NCBI GenBank assembly: GCA_009733575.1
Contig: ML769384.1
Coordinates: forward strand, 3,257 to 67,256
Reading direction: 5' to 3'
Origin: Gymnopus androsaceus JB14
Taxonomy: Eukaryota; Basidiomycota; Agaricomycetes; Agaricales; Omphalotaceae
Length of the DNA: 64,000 bases
Part shown: one piece after another, positions 47,854 to 58,369 of the stretch
Layout of the letters: every line of letters starts with the position of its first letter
How positions within the stretch are numbered: the first letter of the stretch is position 1
The notes under the pieces: model-generated
Databases searched by the model: none
The model's input: the letters and a program-made list of their open reading frames with translations, nothing else
What the model was told of the DNA's origin: nothing
Position numbers and translations under genes: made by a program

Positions 47854-49484
47854 TCAGTCATAGAAACCCAATTCCAGCTTGTCCATGACCGCCTCTCCCT
47901 TCCCCCATATCTCATCCAAACTGGAGAACCCGCACAAACCCAGTGTCAGCTCAGCCTCGCACAAAATACCTCTGACCACCTCCTCTATGCCTTCCGCTCC
48001 AGATATCGCAAGTCCGTACATGTATGGACGACCCACTATTATGCAGAATGAATATTGGGATAATTACCCAACGAAAGGAGTACTTACATAGAACACTCTG
48101 AGCACCTAAAGCTATCGCTTTCAGGATATCGGAGCCACGTCTGATTCCCGAATCAAATAAGATCGTGAATTTACCTTCGATCTGCGCCTTTCGGATTCTT
48201 GGGTCTTTGCAGATCTATATTTCCAGTGTCAGTGTTGACCAAAAAGTACTGAATCCGTTTGCACTAACCTTCTCAAGTGCAATAAGGGCTGGGATGGCAC
48301 CGTCTACTTGGCGGCCGCCGTGATTCGAGACTACGACGCCATCACATCCAATCTCCATCGCTTTCACTGCGTCGTCCAAGTGGAGGATGCCCTTAAGGAT
48401 CAACGGACCCTCCCAATGTTTTCGCACAAATGCAATCTCGTCCCAAGTTCTGAACAGTCCCGAATGGATCTGTCTACTCCAGTTCCTTCCCAAAGTCTTG
48501 AGGCTTGTATGGAATTCGTCTCCAGCTTCACGTGCAGCGTCGCATTCCGCAGGGTCAAACGGATATGGTATCTTGTTGTATTCATGACCTCCGTACTTGT
48601 TCTGCGCGTCGGGCTGTAACGAGGTTGCTTGGGACTGCATGAAGACGGGGTCGCTAGTACCAACTTGAATACCGACTCCGTGATTGAACGGGAGGTATGC
48701 AGTGTCGAGATCGAAGGGTCTCCATCCCATACACATGGTGTCTAGCGTGATAATACAAGCTTTGTACCCGCTTGCTTTAGCTCGAGAGAGTAGGGAGAGT
48801 GTTAAAGGCTCCGAGCGCGGCCTGTGCGTGTTTCAGTGGTGTTTTTACGGTCTGACGGACGATAGACGAACCAGTAAAGCTGATACCATCTTGGGCCATC
48901 CCCGTTCGCTTGGGCTGCGTCCTCGAGAGACCGAGTTGCTGCCGTGCTCATGATGAATGGCACATCCATCTTTCCAGCAGCCTTCGCAATACAGAGCTCG
49001 CCGTCTGGATGGAGCATACCGTGAACCCCAATAGGTGCTAGAAGAAGCGGGGACTTGTACTTGACTCCGAAAAGTGTCGTCTGTCCCAGTGGTTTAACTT
49101 TCGAAAGGTCAACTCTGGAAGAAGAACTGTGTATACCTCTAGGTTACGATCCGATGCATCAATCAGCATCTTCGGAGTAAAGCACCACTTCTGAAAGGCT
49201 CTGCGGTTGGCTCTGTCGGTCGAGTTCGAACCTGCGCTACCAAAGACATATAGAAAAGCAGCTGTTCAAAACACAGATTAAATAGCATCTACATACACCA
49301 GATATATCGCTGATTGATGCGTACCTTCATTCCCCTTGGTCACCTCTCTTGCCCTCGCCTCAAGTTTATCGGGATCGTAAGAGCCAATTGAGGGAGGCTT
49401 ACGACCACGGTAGACCGTGGTCATGTAGGAGGACCATGACTCGGGAACTTCTTGATCTGCTTCTAAAGCTGCTTTGAATGACAT
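47854..49484 (-). CDS. FMN-dependent alpha-hydroxy-acid dehydrogenase/oxidase
   Basis: The start at 49484 (MSFKAALEADQEVPESWSS) has no cytochrome b5 domain. FMN-binding segments include SPLLLAPIGVHGMLHPDGEL and FIMSTAATRSLEDAA. An intron (GTTCGTC..CGCACAG) joins GPRWYQLYW|PRSEPLTLSL. Later are RAKASGYKACIITLDTM, WEGPLILKGILHLDDAVKAM, the catalytic-loop SNHGGRQVDGAIPAL, and TILFDSGIRRGSDILKA with GRPYMYGLAISGAEG. The family oxidises L-2-hydroxy acids (lactate, glycolate, mandelate). The N-terminal MTTVYRGR type is closest, by eye, to lactate 2-monooxygenase-like fungal proteins. Substrate is inferred only. It converges with the Alba gene (102 bp gap) and diverges from the ACMSD-like gene. Confidence 0.9.
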
Positions 49485-49799
49485 TAGTGCAAGATTAGGG
49501 TGTGGTCTGAAGGGCGCGTTGAATTAAAAATAGGGAAAGGGGCGGTCGGGACCAGCAATCCAGCGCCCTGACCCTGCGCGATAAACGATTGCAGTCGGTA
49601 AGCACCCGAAGTCTACCGCTGAATGCGTAGTAGATAAAGACGATCGACGATAACCTGATAACCTGATAACATCCTGAATATTTGTTTATCTCGAAATTTG
49701 AAAGAGCGGAAATCGTCGGTTTGACCCGCGGATGCGGCGGATCTTCGGGTTGTCCGACAGAAGTTAATCTTGATACTGTTCAATTTCTCTTCGACCACT

Positions 49800-51092
49800 A
49801 TGGCAGTTCTCGTCGACGTTCATACTCATGTATACCTTCCCCGATACGCCTCCTGGCTTCGATCTCGTTCAATCGCACCTCGCATCTTGGTCAATGAGGC
49901 AGGGGAAGAACGCTTGTTGATCTTGGAGAACGAAACCAGCGCTGGTCGTCCCGTAGGGCCAAGCTATTGGGATAGAGATGCAAAACTTAGCTTTATGGAT
50001 CAACACGGAATCGACATTTCCGTCGTTAGCTTTGCCAATCCGTGGCTTGACTTCCTTTCCCCGCCTGATGCTGAATCGTTGGCGCGGGATTTGAACACAG
50101 ATCTTGAGGAATATTGCGCCACTGGACCAGCTCTCGCTTCCTCGTCTCTGCAACGTTTGTATGGTCTTGGCCTCTTACCTCTAGTTCCGGGAATCTCAAT
50201 TCCTTCCGTCTTGGAGGCTGTTTCGCAAATAGCTCAGGCCCCTCATCTTAGAGGCCTCATTATGGGGACTAAAGGATTAGGAAAAGGATTAGATGATGAA
50301 GCCCTCGATCCCATCTGGGGAGCCATTGAAAAGGCTGGCTTGGTTGTATTCCTTCATCCTCATTACGGTGTGGATAGCAGCGCTTGGGGAGAAAAGGAGA
50401 ACGGCCACGTACTCCCGCTAGCGCTTGGTTTCCCTTTCGAGACGACTACAGTAATTCTTTCTTAACTTCGAGTGGTGCATGGTCTTTAAACTTCCGATTT
50501 CCAGGCAATAACTCGTCTCATCCTTTCTGGAACTTTTGATCGTTTTCCATCTCTTCGAATCCTTCTTGCGCATTCTGGCGGTGCCCTTCCTCAGGTTCGT
50601 TATTACAAAGCTATTCTGTAGTCGAACTCAGGAATTCCTTTCCTACTTGTAGCTTTCCTCCCGTCTTGCATCGTGCATCGATCACGATCCCATTGTCGCT
50701 TCGCGTCTCAGACACAATGCCCGCTTCTATCTCGGGAAACTTTGGTTTGATGCAGTTGCCTATGGGCCTGAGGAACTTGCATTTGTGACCGAGGTCATAT
50801 CTAGAGCAGGACGCTACGAGTCCGGAAGCAGTAACACCAAGGTCCTGGCTGATAGGAAAGAGGGTAGTAAGAGAATGCTTTTCGGAACCGGTATGTCCTC
50901 TATCGTGTCATAAACCAGTTGTTCAGCGGTCAACTTCCAGATCATCCTTTCTTCCCCCCACTCTCTTCGAGTGAGAAGTGGAAGAGTGTTGTTGAGAATC
51001 TGGAAGCCATTGACTCCGTGGTGGGTTGGGAGCAGGTTGAAAGAGAAGGTGTCCGAGGGGGGAATGCGCTTACTTTCTTTGGTATCGAATGA
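49800..51092 (+). CDS. ACMSD-like amidohydrolase/decarboxylase
   Basis: The ATG at 49800 has ACCACT before it (good context) and gives MAVLVDVHTHVYLPRYASWL, with the HxH metal ligands. Further along are GIDISVVSFANPWLDFL, LRGLIMGTKGLGKGLDDEAL, VVFLHPHYG (metal His), RILLAHSGGALP and RMLFGTDHPFFPP (Asp). These are the hallmarks of the amidohydrolase-2 / ACMSD family, which decarboxylates 2-amino-3-carboxymuconate semialdehyde or related aromatic acids. There are about four short introns. Ends ALTFFGIE, TGA 51090-51092. The tryptophan/kynurenine link is known for ACMSD itself; fungal paralogues often decarboxylate aromatic acids, so the exact substrate is open. It stands inside the putative metabolic group. 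Confidence 0.88.
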
Positions 51093-51341
51093 TTTAGACA
51101 CTTAGATAAATAGAGGTTTTCTGTTCAGTTCGGACTGTAATGGGTTCAATGAGGATGGTCGATGCATAGGAATGTGGGGTTGTCTTCCTTGAGAGCACTG
51201 AATCACCCTCGAATATATACTTATCGTCAATCGTTAGGAACATACTTCACATAATTAGAAGAAATAATTCAGAGTAGCCGAATACATATGATATGACATA
51301 TATGAAGATCTTCCAAGACTTTAAAAACCCTTCAAGACAGT

Positions 51342-52539
51342 TCAGTAAGCTACGGCACAACGAAGCTCGACACTTTGTCGAGGTAAGCCCTGGCCTTCCC
51401 GCAGCTCGTCCGTGACTTTAAAACACCTCGAGTTATCGCCTATTTCAAAGGAGAGTAAGTAGTCTACTCACATGCAGTATGTGCTATACACTTTGCGTCG
51501 CCCAGATCTGGTTCCAGAGCTAGAAAAGATGAGTTTCCTAAAGAAAAAGAAGAAGGTAGCGGCTTACTGTTGTCGTATTGACGGAAAACAAGGATCTCGT
51601 CAGGCATCTGGTCCCGGATATACATCCATCGCATATTCTCTATGAGACTCGTCAGAGGAGGGAAATTACAGAAACATGCAGAATACGCCAACCGTTGTAC
51701 TTGATAAAATAACCTCCACCGTACTACAGTAGACTGGTCAGTTTAGAACTCTCTCAAAGACTTGATCCCACTCACCTCATCGGTGGTTCGCTCCATATCT
51801 GCTGGATCTAGTGTTCGGGCATCACATACTGCTAGAGGCGCGTCAATGACCGGTCCTCTAAGTGGTCTCCAGACATTGCTGTTGGTGGAATCATGAGTTT
51901 TCAGTTAAAACGAAACATAAGATGCCCACACACTACTCACATAATGGCAAGCCGATCCGCGTCCGAAAACCCGTCTCCAAGAACAGCCAGCACTCGAGCG
52001 GATGCTCGTTCACGGTTGATATCTACGTGAACCGCTGGTACAGGTTGCATCTCTTTTCCCCTTTCCCGCTCATAATTATCAGCAACGCTTCCATCGGAGA
52101 GTTTGCGTCTGCAAGTCGTCAGCCGTGAAGTTAATGTTCAAAGCTTAGTAGCTCACCGTATTTGAAGATTGATGGGACGGCAGGACCTTGCACCAAGATG
52201 ATCTTTAAGCCATCTGAAGGAGGGTTCAATCGCGAAGAAAGTGGGACGGATAAGTAAATCAAACCCTCACTCGCAAGTCGCGTTGGCATAGCGGTCCTCC
52301 CATCCTTCGGACCCATCAAGATCATGGTAAGGCAAGCTCTCCCAAGTGTAGCCGTTGGAATCTATCGAGGGTTTATGCTCTTCGTCGCGCAAATTGTACA
52401 CTGGCACTGCGTGGGACTTAAGATGAAGCGGCTCTCCCGTAGCTACGCAGGTAATATGCGGAAACTCGAAAGCATCAGGAGCTCCCTTGTCAGAGGTAAA
52501 GTTCAAAGAGCGTAAGGGGGTTACAGTTTCGATAGCCAT
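51342..52539 (-). CDS. CmcJ/NvfI-family oxidoreductase
   Basis: Starts MAIETVTPLRSLNFTSDKGA at 52539. Then DFLTSD..-like HAVPVYNLRDEEHKPSID, AVHVDINRERASARVL, VWRPLRGPVIDAPLAVCDAR, WRILHVSVIS-like exon, ENMRWMYIRDQMPDEILVFR and QYDN follow. Next comes LGDAKCIAHTA|F. The last exon reads TDELREGQGLPRQSVELRCA, ending VAY at TGA 51342-51344. Splicing of the HTA|F junction uses a 56-nt intron. These motifs (HVD, WRP, CDAR, HTAF, R.S.E.R) define the family of CmcJ, AsaB and NvfI, Fe/2OG-dioxygenase-like enzymes often found in natural-product clusters. Convergent with the ACMSD-like gene, divergent from the MFS transporter. The reaction is unknown; some members hydroxylate, others desaturate or rearrange. 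Confidence 0.85.
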
Positions 52540-52864
52540 GCTTGCGAGAAAGAGTCATGGTGCCTTTATCAACACTATCAACACTATCATCTTGTACCGG
52601 GATAAACAGTACTTCCCGCCCTCGGCCTCCGCACCGCAAGGCACCCGCCTGGGCGCTTGAAATTTGATTATTTTCTTTCATTTTGAAAAGATTACCCTGC
52701 GCTCGACGCGCTCGCGCATCGATTTTCATGGAGCGCCACTTATCTATCACTTATCATCACCGCTATTTCGAGAATCGTTGATAAGCCCCCTGGTCTCGTA
52801 CATTTATAGACGAGGTTTCTCCCCTTTCTCCACGACTCTTCTTCTCACCGAATTCCTGTCCAGT

Positions 52865-55662
52865 ATGCAGTCGATGAAGGGTGGTAACGAAAAGTTCAGA
52901 AGCATCCCCAACAAGGACTCGGATCTAGTATGTTCCTTCTCTGATTTCTAATATCTGCTCTAACCTACAGTACCTACTTCTCAAGCCGTGGTACAAGAAT
53001 GCTGGTCTCGTCAAGCTGAACCTGTTCATGTTATGTATCTTCATCGGACAATTTTTGAACGGGTACGTTGTAGCCTCACATAGATAGACTCGAATACACT
53101 AACGATCCGTAGTTACGACGGCGCCCTAATTTCATCTTTCCAAGCGATGCACTCATGGTTGACGGGTACCAAGTCTTTGTTGCTTTCACTCGTTCATAAC
53201 TCATCGCTCTTTCGAAAGCCCTCAATCTGGAGGGAGAGACCGATGCGAAAACTAAAATCGGTCTTTTAAATGCTGCTGTATATGTTGCTGGATGTGTGTT
53301 GCCCTTTATCTCTCCGTTTGTTTTTTTTTTTGCTCAGTCGTGTGCCCGCTCTTAGTGCTCATCGCGCCTTTCGCTGCTTGGATCTCCGATAAGTATGGCC
53401 GGAAGTGGTGCATACGGTGTGTATACAAATGTCACTCGGCTTCGATTTATTTCTAATGTATTTCCAGTTATTCGGCGTTGACGAACCTCATTGGGACTGC
53501 TATCGGTGCAGCGGCTGGGGCAGGTAGCTCCAATGGGTACGCTATGTTTATAATATCAAGAGTGAGTGAAAAAAAAATCTTCATCGTCCCCTGCTAACTG
53601 AGACCCTAGATCATTGTTCGTCTACGGTTTATTTTTCTCTATTCCCACTGTTGACGGCTACACAGATCGGTTCTGGTCTTGCGTTCTGCGTGATGGTATC
53701 CCCCATCATGTGAGTTCCTAATCCTCTCCTCGCTCCTTGACGTTCCTGTTTCATGCTTTTTCTTAGGCTGCAAGAACTTCCTCATCCAAGACACCGAGTA
53801 CTGATGGCTGGTCTTTTTGATATCGCTTTTGTGAGTGTGGAACCCCCTTCCTATCATGTTCATCTGTTGATATGAACCAAGATCATTGGTTCGTTCTGCG
53901 CTGCTTGGTGAGTTTTTCTTTTCTAGTTAGCTCAACATCGATTTACTCTCTTCAGGGTAACATTTGTAAGTATGCTTCTAGATCTGTCGCTGAAGGATTT
54001 AGCCGACCTTTTCATAGGGATGCAGCTACATAGATTCCAACTGGGCATGGCGTAAGTTCAATAATTTGCACGTTTAATATGCAACTCTCTAACGCTACAT
54101 TTTTAGGTATTCCGTACCTTGTGCGTCAATCAAACGTCTAATACAGGCTTTACTCACTTCCGGGCTCTAGATTCATCTCCCGTTCGCTGCTTTCATGCTC
54201 CTTGCAATTTCAGTGGTACCGGAATCTCCTCGCTGGTTAAGTGAGTTGGACACCTACCAGGACTTTGAGCAATATCTCACGATTTTGCCGCGTAGTCAAA
54301 CAGGGCCGTATCGATGAAGGGAAGGACTTCCTGGTGAAATACCATGGCAATGGCGGAGAGAATGACGAACTAGTCGCTTTTGAACTCGCTGAAATCCAAG
54401 AAGCACTTGCTTTCGAGAGGGACAGCCAACAGGATTCATGGAAAAAGATTCTTACGACGAAGAGCTCATTGCATCGCCTTGGTTGTGGTATGTCAATGTT
54501 TCCACACGCCAGCTATTCATTCCACTTGACGCAACTACCTTTCCATACAGTGCTTTTAATCGTGATAATGCAGAACCTGAGTGGAACTGCTATCATTCAA
54601 TACTGTGAGCGTCGCTTTGGTTCTCGTTATACTATGCTCTAGCTTACACTTCGAGGTAGACTACACGGACAGTGCGTTGTTCTCTTAAATCTGACTTGTA
54701 AATGTATCGATGAATTGTTAGTCCTTGAACTCGTTGGCATAACTGGAGCCTCTACACAGACCGGTATCAACGCCGGATTGACCACAGTATGTTTCTTGAA
54801 CACACATCTTTTCATCGCCGCTGAAACTATCTCTGACAGTTTACATGTGTCATGGCTTTCTTCGGTGTCTGGCTCACCGAGCGCATCAGGCGGAAACCTC
54901 AAATCTACCTCTCTTGGTAAGATACCTTGAAATTGCATGGGTCATGTAACTCATTTTTTCACACAGGGTGGGTGTACTTATAAGCAACATTGGTCTGATC
55001 GTTTCGACTGCAGTATACACCAAGACGGGTAAGTAACTACACCGAGAGACCATCTCACAAGCTCACTGTGGTTGTTATTATAGGCCACAAATCTGCCGGT
55101 ATTGCAGCTGTATTCTTCGTCTGGCTTTACAACGGAACGTTCTTCATTTCCTGCGGTCCAATTTTTTTCGCATATCCTGCCGAGGTCCTTCATCTATCCA
55201 TGAGGTCTAAAGGGATGATGGTGTGGACTATTGCCGCCAAAGCATTGAGTGTTTTCAGCTCGTATACAAATCCTGTGGCTAGTAAGTGGCGAAAATCACG
55301 CGTGGACTTCATGCACTACTGATAAATGTGTTTTGAAAATTAGTGGCAAACATCGCTTGGAAGTGGTACTTCTTTTAGTGAGTGCATTCGTCGTTTATTA
55401 CACTGTGGAGTCCTTACCAGCCCGCTTCTATTTAGCACTGCGATGATCGTGGTTACAGGTGTCTTGGCCCACTTTGTGCTTGTGGAGACGAAGGGGAGGA
55501 CGTTAGAAGAGTACGTGCCTGATGACTCTTCTGTTAAACCTCGCTTGCTGACCGGTTCAAAAACATAGAATCGGGGAACTTTTCGATGGGAACGTGCTAC
55601 ATCCTCGTCTTGAGAATACTAGCTATGACAGTGACGAGAAGTCCATTGAGAAAAGTGCATAG
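52865..55662 (+). CDS. MFS sugar-type transporter (intron-rich)
   Basis: The start is ATG at 52865 (MQSMKGGNEKFRSIPNKDSD). Many small exons (15 or more) encode 12 helices. Motifs: IGQFLNGYDGALISSFQAM (helix 1), AWISDKYGRKWC (loop 2-3 signature), VPESPRWL (after helix 6), IVIMQNLSGTAIIQYY (helix 7), FVWLYNGTFFISCGPIFFAYP (helix 10, with the YPAEV motif), and VETKGRTLEEIGE (after helix 12). The SDEKSIEKSA tail ends at TAG 55660-55662. This is the fungal sugar/lactose-permease branch of the MFS. The substrate could be a sugar or, given its neighbours, a product of the metabolic group. The exon count is high even for this lineage. No break found. Confidence 0.9.
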
Positions 55663-56101
55663 ACTACCCAATTATGTTCCACTATTATTTAGATTTTTTT
55701 TCCCATTCTAAGAGCTATTAGCAGTATATTATATCGATATTATAGACGACTTAATACATGACTAAGTGTTACTTACTAGGCTATCAGCCCTATTCTGGAC
55801 ATAAATACTCTTTCTGAGACGAGCTTTCCATCTCAAATCCACTCCAGAGACCAACTTAGTACCTGTTAATGAAGGAGAGTTTGAGTATGCTCTTGCTCGA
55901 CTCTTCTCAATAACCAGCAATAACCAGGCCAGAGTCTTGTCACTGACCTTTCTTGATTTCTTTCTATTTTTATTGGCAAAGTTACCAAATGAGTTCTTTA
56001 TGTGGGTTCTTTCTTTTGGGGCACCGCCGACTCCGGCCCCGATTCCTGAAATCCGCGTGACCGCGTGACCTGACTCAACTTTAACTTCAACTTAAACGAC
56101 G
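55663..56101. other. Spacer after the MFS gene
   Basis: It contains a T-rich 3' UTR-like tract just after the MFS stop (TTATTTAGATTTTTTTTCCC), then AT-rich DNA with no gene. A direct GACCGCGTGACC-type double motif (CCGCGTGACCGCGTGACC) lies at about 56053-56070. Confidence 0.4.
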
Positions 56102-56590
56102 ATGTTGGTACCTGTTGTTCCTGCACTCTACGGGCTCTTGCTCACGTCTGAAGAACTCACAATATTCGCGAAATATTGCGCCGCGGAGGAGTATGATAGT
56201 CCTGAGTTCGATGGCGATGCTGTTTTTGCCTTAGACTGTGCCTGGGAGAAAAAAGGGATTGACAACTACATCGTTCCGCTCTTCCAGTACAACCCAATAC
56301 CTTTACATCATCGCAGTTATTCCATCATGCAATGGTCGCGTTCCTGAAGTCCAGTTCAAGCGTGAACACCTGTCGCAGGTGTGGCACGAAATGGGTACAC
56401 CAAGGTTCAGGTTCACTCCTCCCATCCTCAGTGTAATCCATGAATGCATCTTCCTCCACACCACTTCCCCTCCCACATTCGCAACATCGTCCATGAGCCT
56501 GTCGAGGGCACTACACATATCCATACGCACATTGACGGAACTAACGGGCATCATCCCAGTGAGCCCAATTTACTCCCAAAGTCGAATTTG
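56102..56590 (+). CDS. Short hypothetical protein, frame uncertain
   Basis: An open frame from ATG 56102 (MLVPVVPALYGLLLTSEELT) runs 81 codons with KKGIDNYIVPLFQYN near the end. The downstream DNA continues a second frame, YLYIIAVIPSCNGRVPEVQF, then KREHLSQVWHEMGTPRFRF, which reads like the same protein shifted by one base. A short intron or a one-base indel near 56300 would join them. No known family. Low-to-moderate confidence that a real gene exists here. Confidence 0.35.
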
Positions 56591-57367
56591 AGCTTCTTGG
56601 TATAGTTGTTGTTGGTAAGAGCGGCCCGAGTTCAAACTTCAGGAGCTTTCCACAATCTAAACTCTTCATCGTCGTCGCAGTCGATACCAGAATCGAATTC
56701 GTCACCGCTGTAGCTTTGATCGTGATCGTGTAGTTGGGTCACTTGGATGATAGGCTCGGCTGGATCTTCGCGTTGGGGTTCGGGTGCCATCTCTTCCACT
56801 TCCTCCTCCTCCAGCTCCAACCTCTTCTTCCCATCCCGACCCTCTGACCACCGTCACATCATATGTAACCTCTATGCTGTTGAACAACACCAACAGCAAC
56901 AATCTTCCTCTTCTCCGCAGTCTCAATCGTCCCATCTCAGCCGAGTTTTCCGTCATAGTGGTCCAGACAGACGCTACGTCAAGGCCTTGTGGTTATGATC
57001 AACGATGGTGCGTGAAAGGGTTTGGCTGGTCTTGAGCCCGCTGGGACGGTAACTAAACCTCTTACTTATCGACATCCACGGGGATAGAAGCTTAAGGTGC
57101 ATGAAAAGAGTTGATAATGAGAGTTGAGAGACGAAGCAGGCGCTAATTTAGTAACTCGCTGGCGCCGATCATATCACTGAGGCATCTATCTTTATCTTCT
57201 TGAGGTTCCAACTTCCAGCCATGCAATCAAGGATGTTTTTGAAGACTTGCGAAAAACCATAGTTGAAAATAATGACAAAGTGAAGAGCCCAATCACCTCA
57301 ATCTCATCAACACATATAAATTTATTATAACGGTTTCCAGATCCCTCGATGAGCGGTATCCGAGACC
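56591..57367. other. No supported gene
   Basis: Overlapping frames on both strands (56632-56820, 56702-56956 minus; 56747-56998, 56784-57035 plus) are driven by serine/proline or glutamate-coding simple sequence and lack motifs. The region probably holds the promoter of the next unit. Confidence 0.4.
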
Positions 57368-58183
57368 ATGAAAACGTTGAATGTAGTCGTATGTCTCCAT
57401 TTCTATTTATGTCTTAAAATTTGTCTTACATGGAGAGTTATTAGTCTGACCATGACTTTCTTCCTGGTCCTCTTCCTGAAGCAATCCGTCGTCGCTGTCG
57501 AAAGGCGATTTCTCGCCGAGATAAAGGTACTGGCAGATATGAATCATATGTTGATTCCATCGTCAACGCCATTCTTGATTGGAACTTTCCTGCGCCCGGA
57601 GTTATTCAATTGCACCTCAGTGGACGTTCCGTCTGTTCGAATAACGAGGCTGCCATAGAAATAGAGCAAGATTGGTCGATGACGGCCTCAAAAGATAACT
57701 CTGTGGACGGCGTGGAGCTTCCTATCGCAACGTTCGAGCCTTTGAACACGACTAATGTGCGCACAAGCACTCCACCTTCGAGTCCGAACCAGGCTGCCCA
57801 CTCCGTCAAGGCTTCTTCATCGAATCTGTTCCACTCGAAGATGATGAAATGGGCCGTGCAGTTGAAGTTGGAGAGAAAGTCAGCTTGAGACCTGACTTCC
57901 TGGTCGCGCTTGAGAGGGAGATTGCAGATGATCATGCACCAGTCATACTGTTAAAAAGCTGCGAGTACATGGTGCACTTCCGCAGAAACTTTCCCAACAT
58001 ATTCTGGGTACGACTTTTGAAATTGGTCAGAAAGGCCTTCAAGTTGCCCTCTACAGACTGAAGGCTGGACCACAGATGGAACTGAAATCAATCAAGGGCC
58101 CTCGACAGCAACTTTGGTTCAGTCATCCGGCCGACGATTTCATCCATGGACAGTTGGTGAAAGTTGTTCGGGAGAGTCAGTAA
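57368..58183 (+). CDS. Hypothetical protein, split over several frames
   Basis: After MKTLNV at 57368 a likely intron (GTATGTCTCC..TTATTAG) leads to SDHDFLPGPLPEAIRRRC, then RYESYVDSIVNAILDWNFPA. One reading then gives DNSVDGVELPIATFEPLNT. Another frame gives SVPLEDDEMGRAVEVGEKVS, then LRPDFLVALEREIADDHAP. A 44-nt GT..AG segment (57941-57984) joins this to KLSQHILGTTFEIGQKGLQV, then ALYRLKAGPQMELKSIKGPR, ending VRESQ (TAA 58181-58183). The second and third pieces look like one protein. The middle junction at about 57700-57790 needs an intron I could not place firmly. No family recognised; it may be a decaying gene. Confidence 0.45.
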
Positions 58184-58369
58184 GTACAGGGAGTAATCAG
58201 AAAAAAACTCGGGATTTGTAGCTTGTTACTGTAATACTGTAGATTCGTACTGTATATTGAGCACGTCTCTTTATCAAAAAAGATGCCAAAGAGAGATGCC
58301 AAAGAGTTGCCAATCAGTCAGTGAGGGAACAGTGAAACTATACATGAAAATGAAAATTTTATTTACAAT

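Noticed and set aside
56632..57035. Short frames on both strands around 56.6-57.0 kb
   Set aside because: Low-complexity Ser/Pro/Glu sequence, mutually overlapping, no motifs or splice support.
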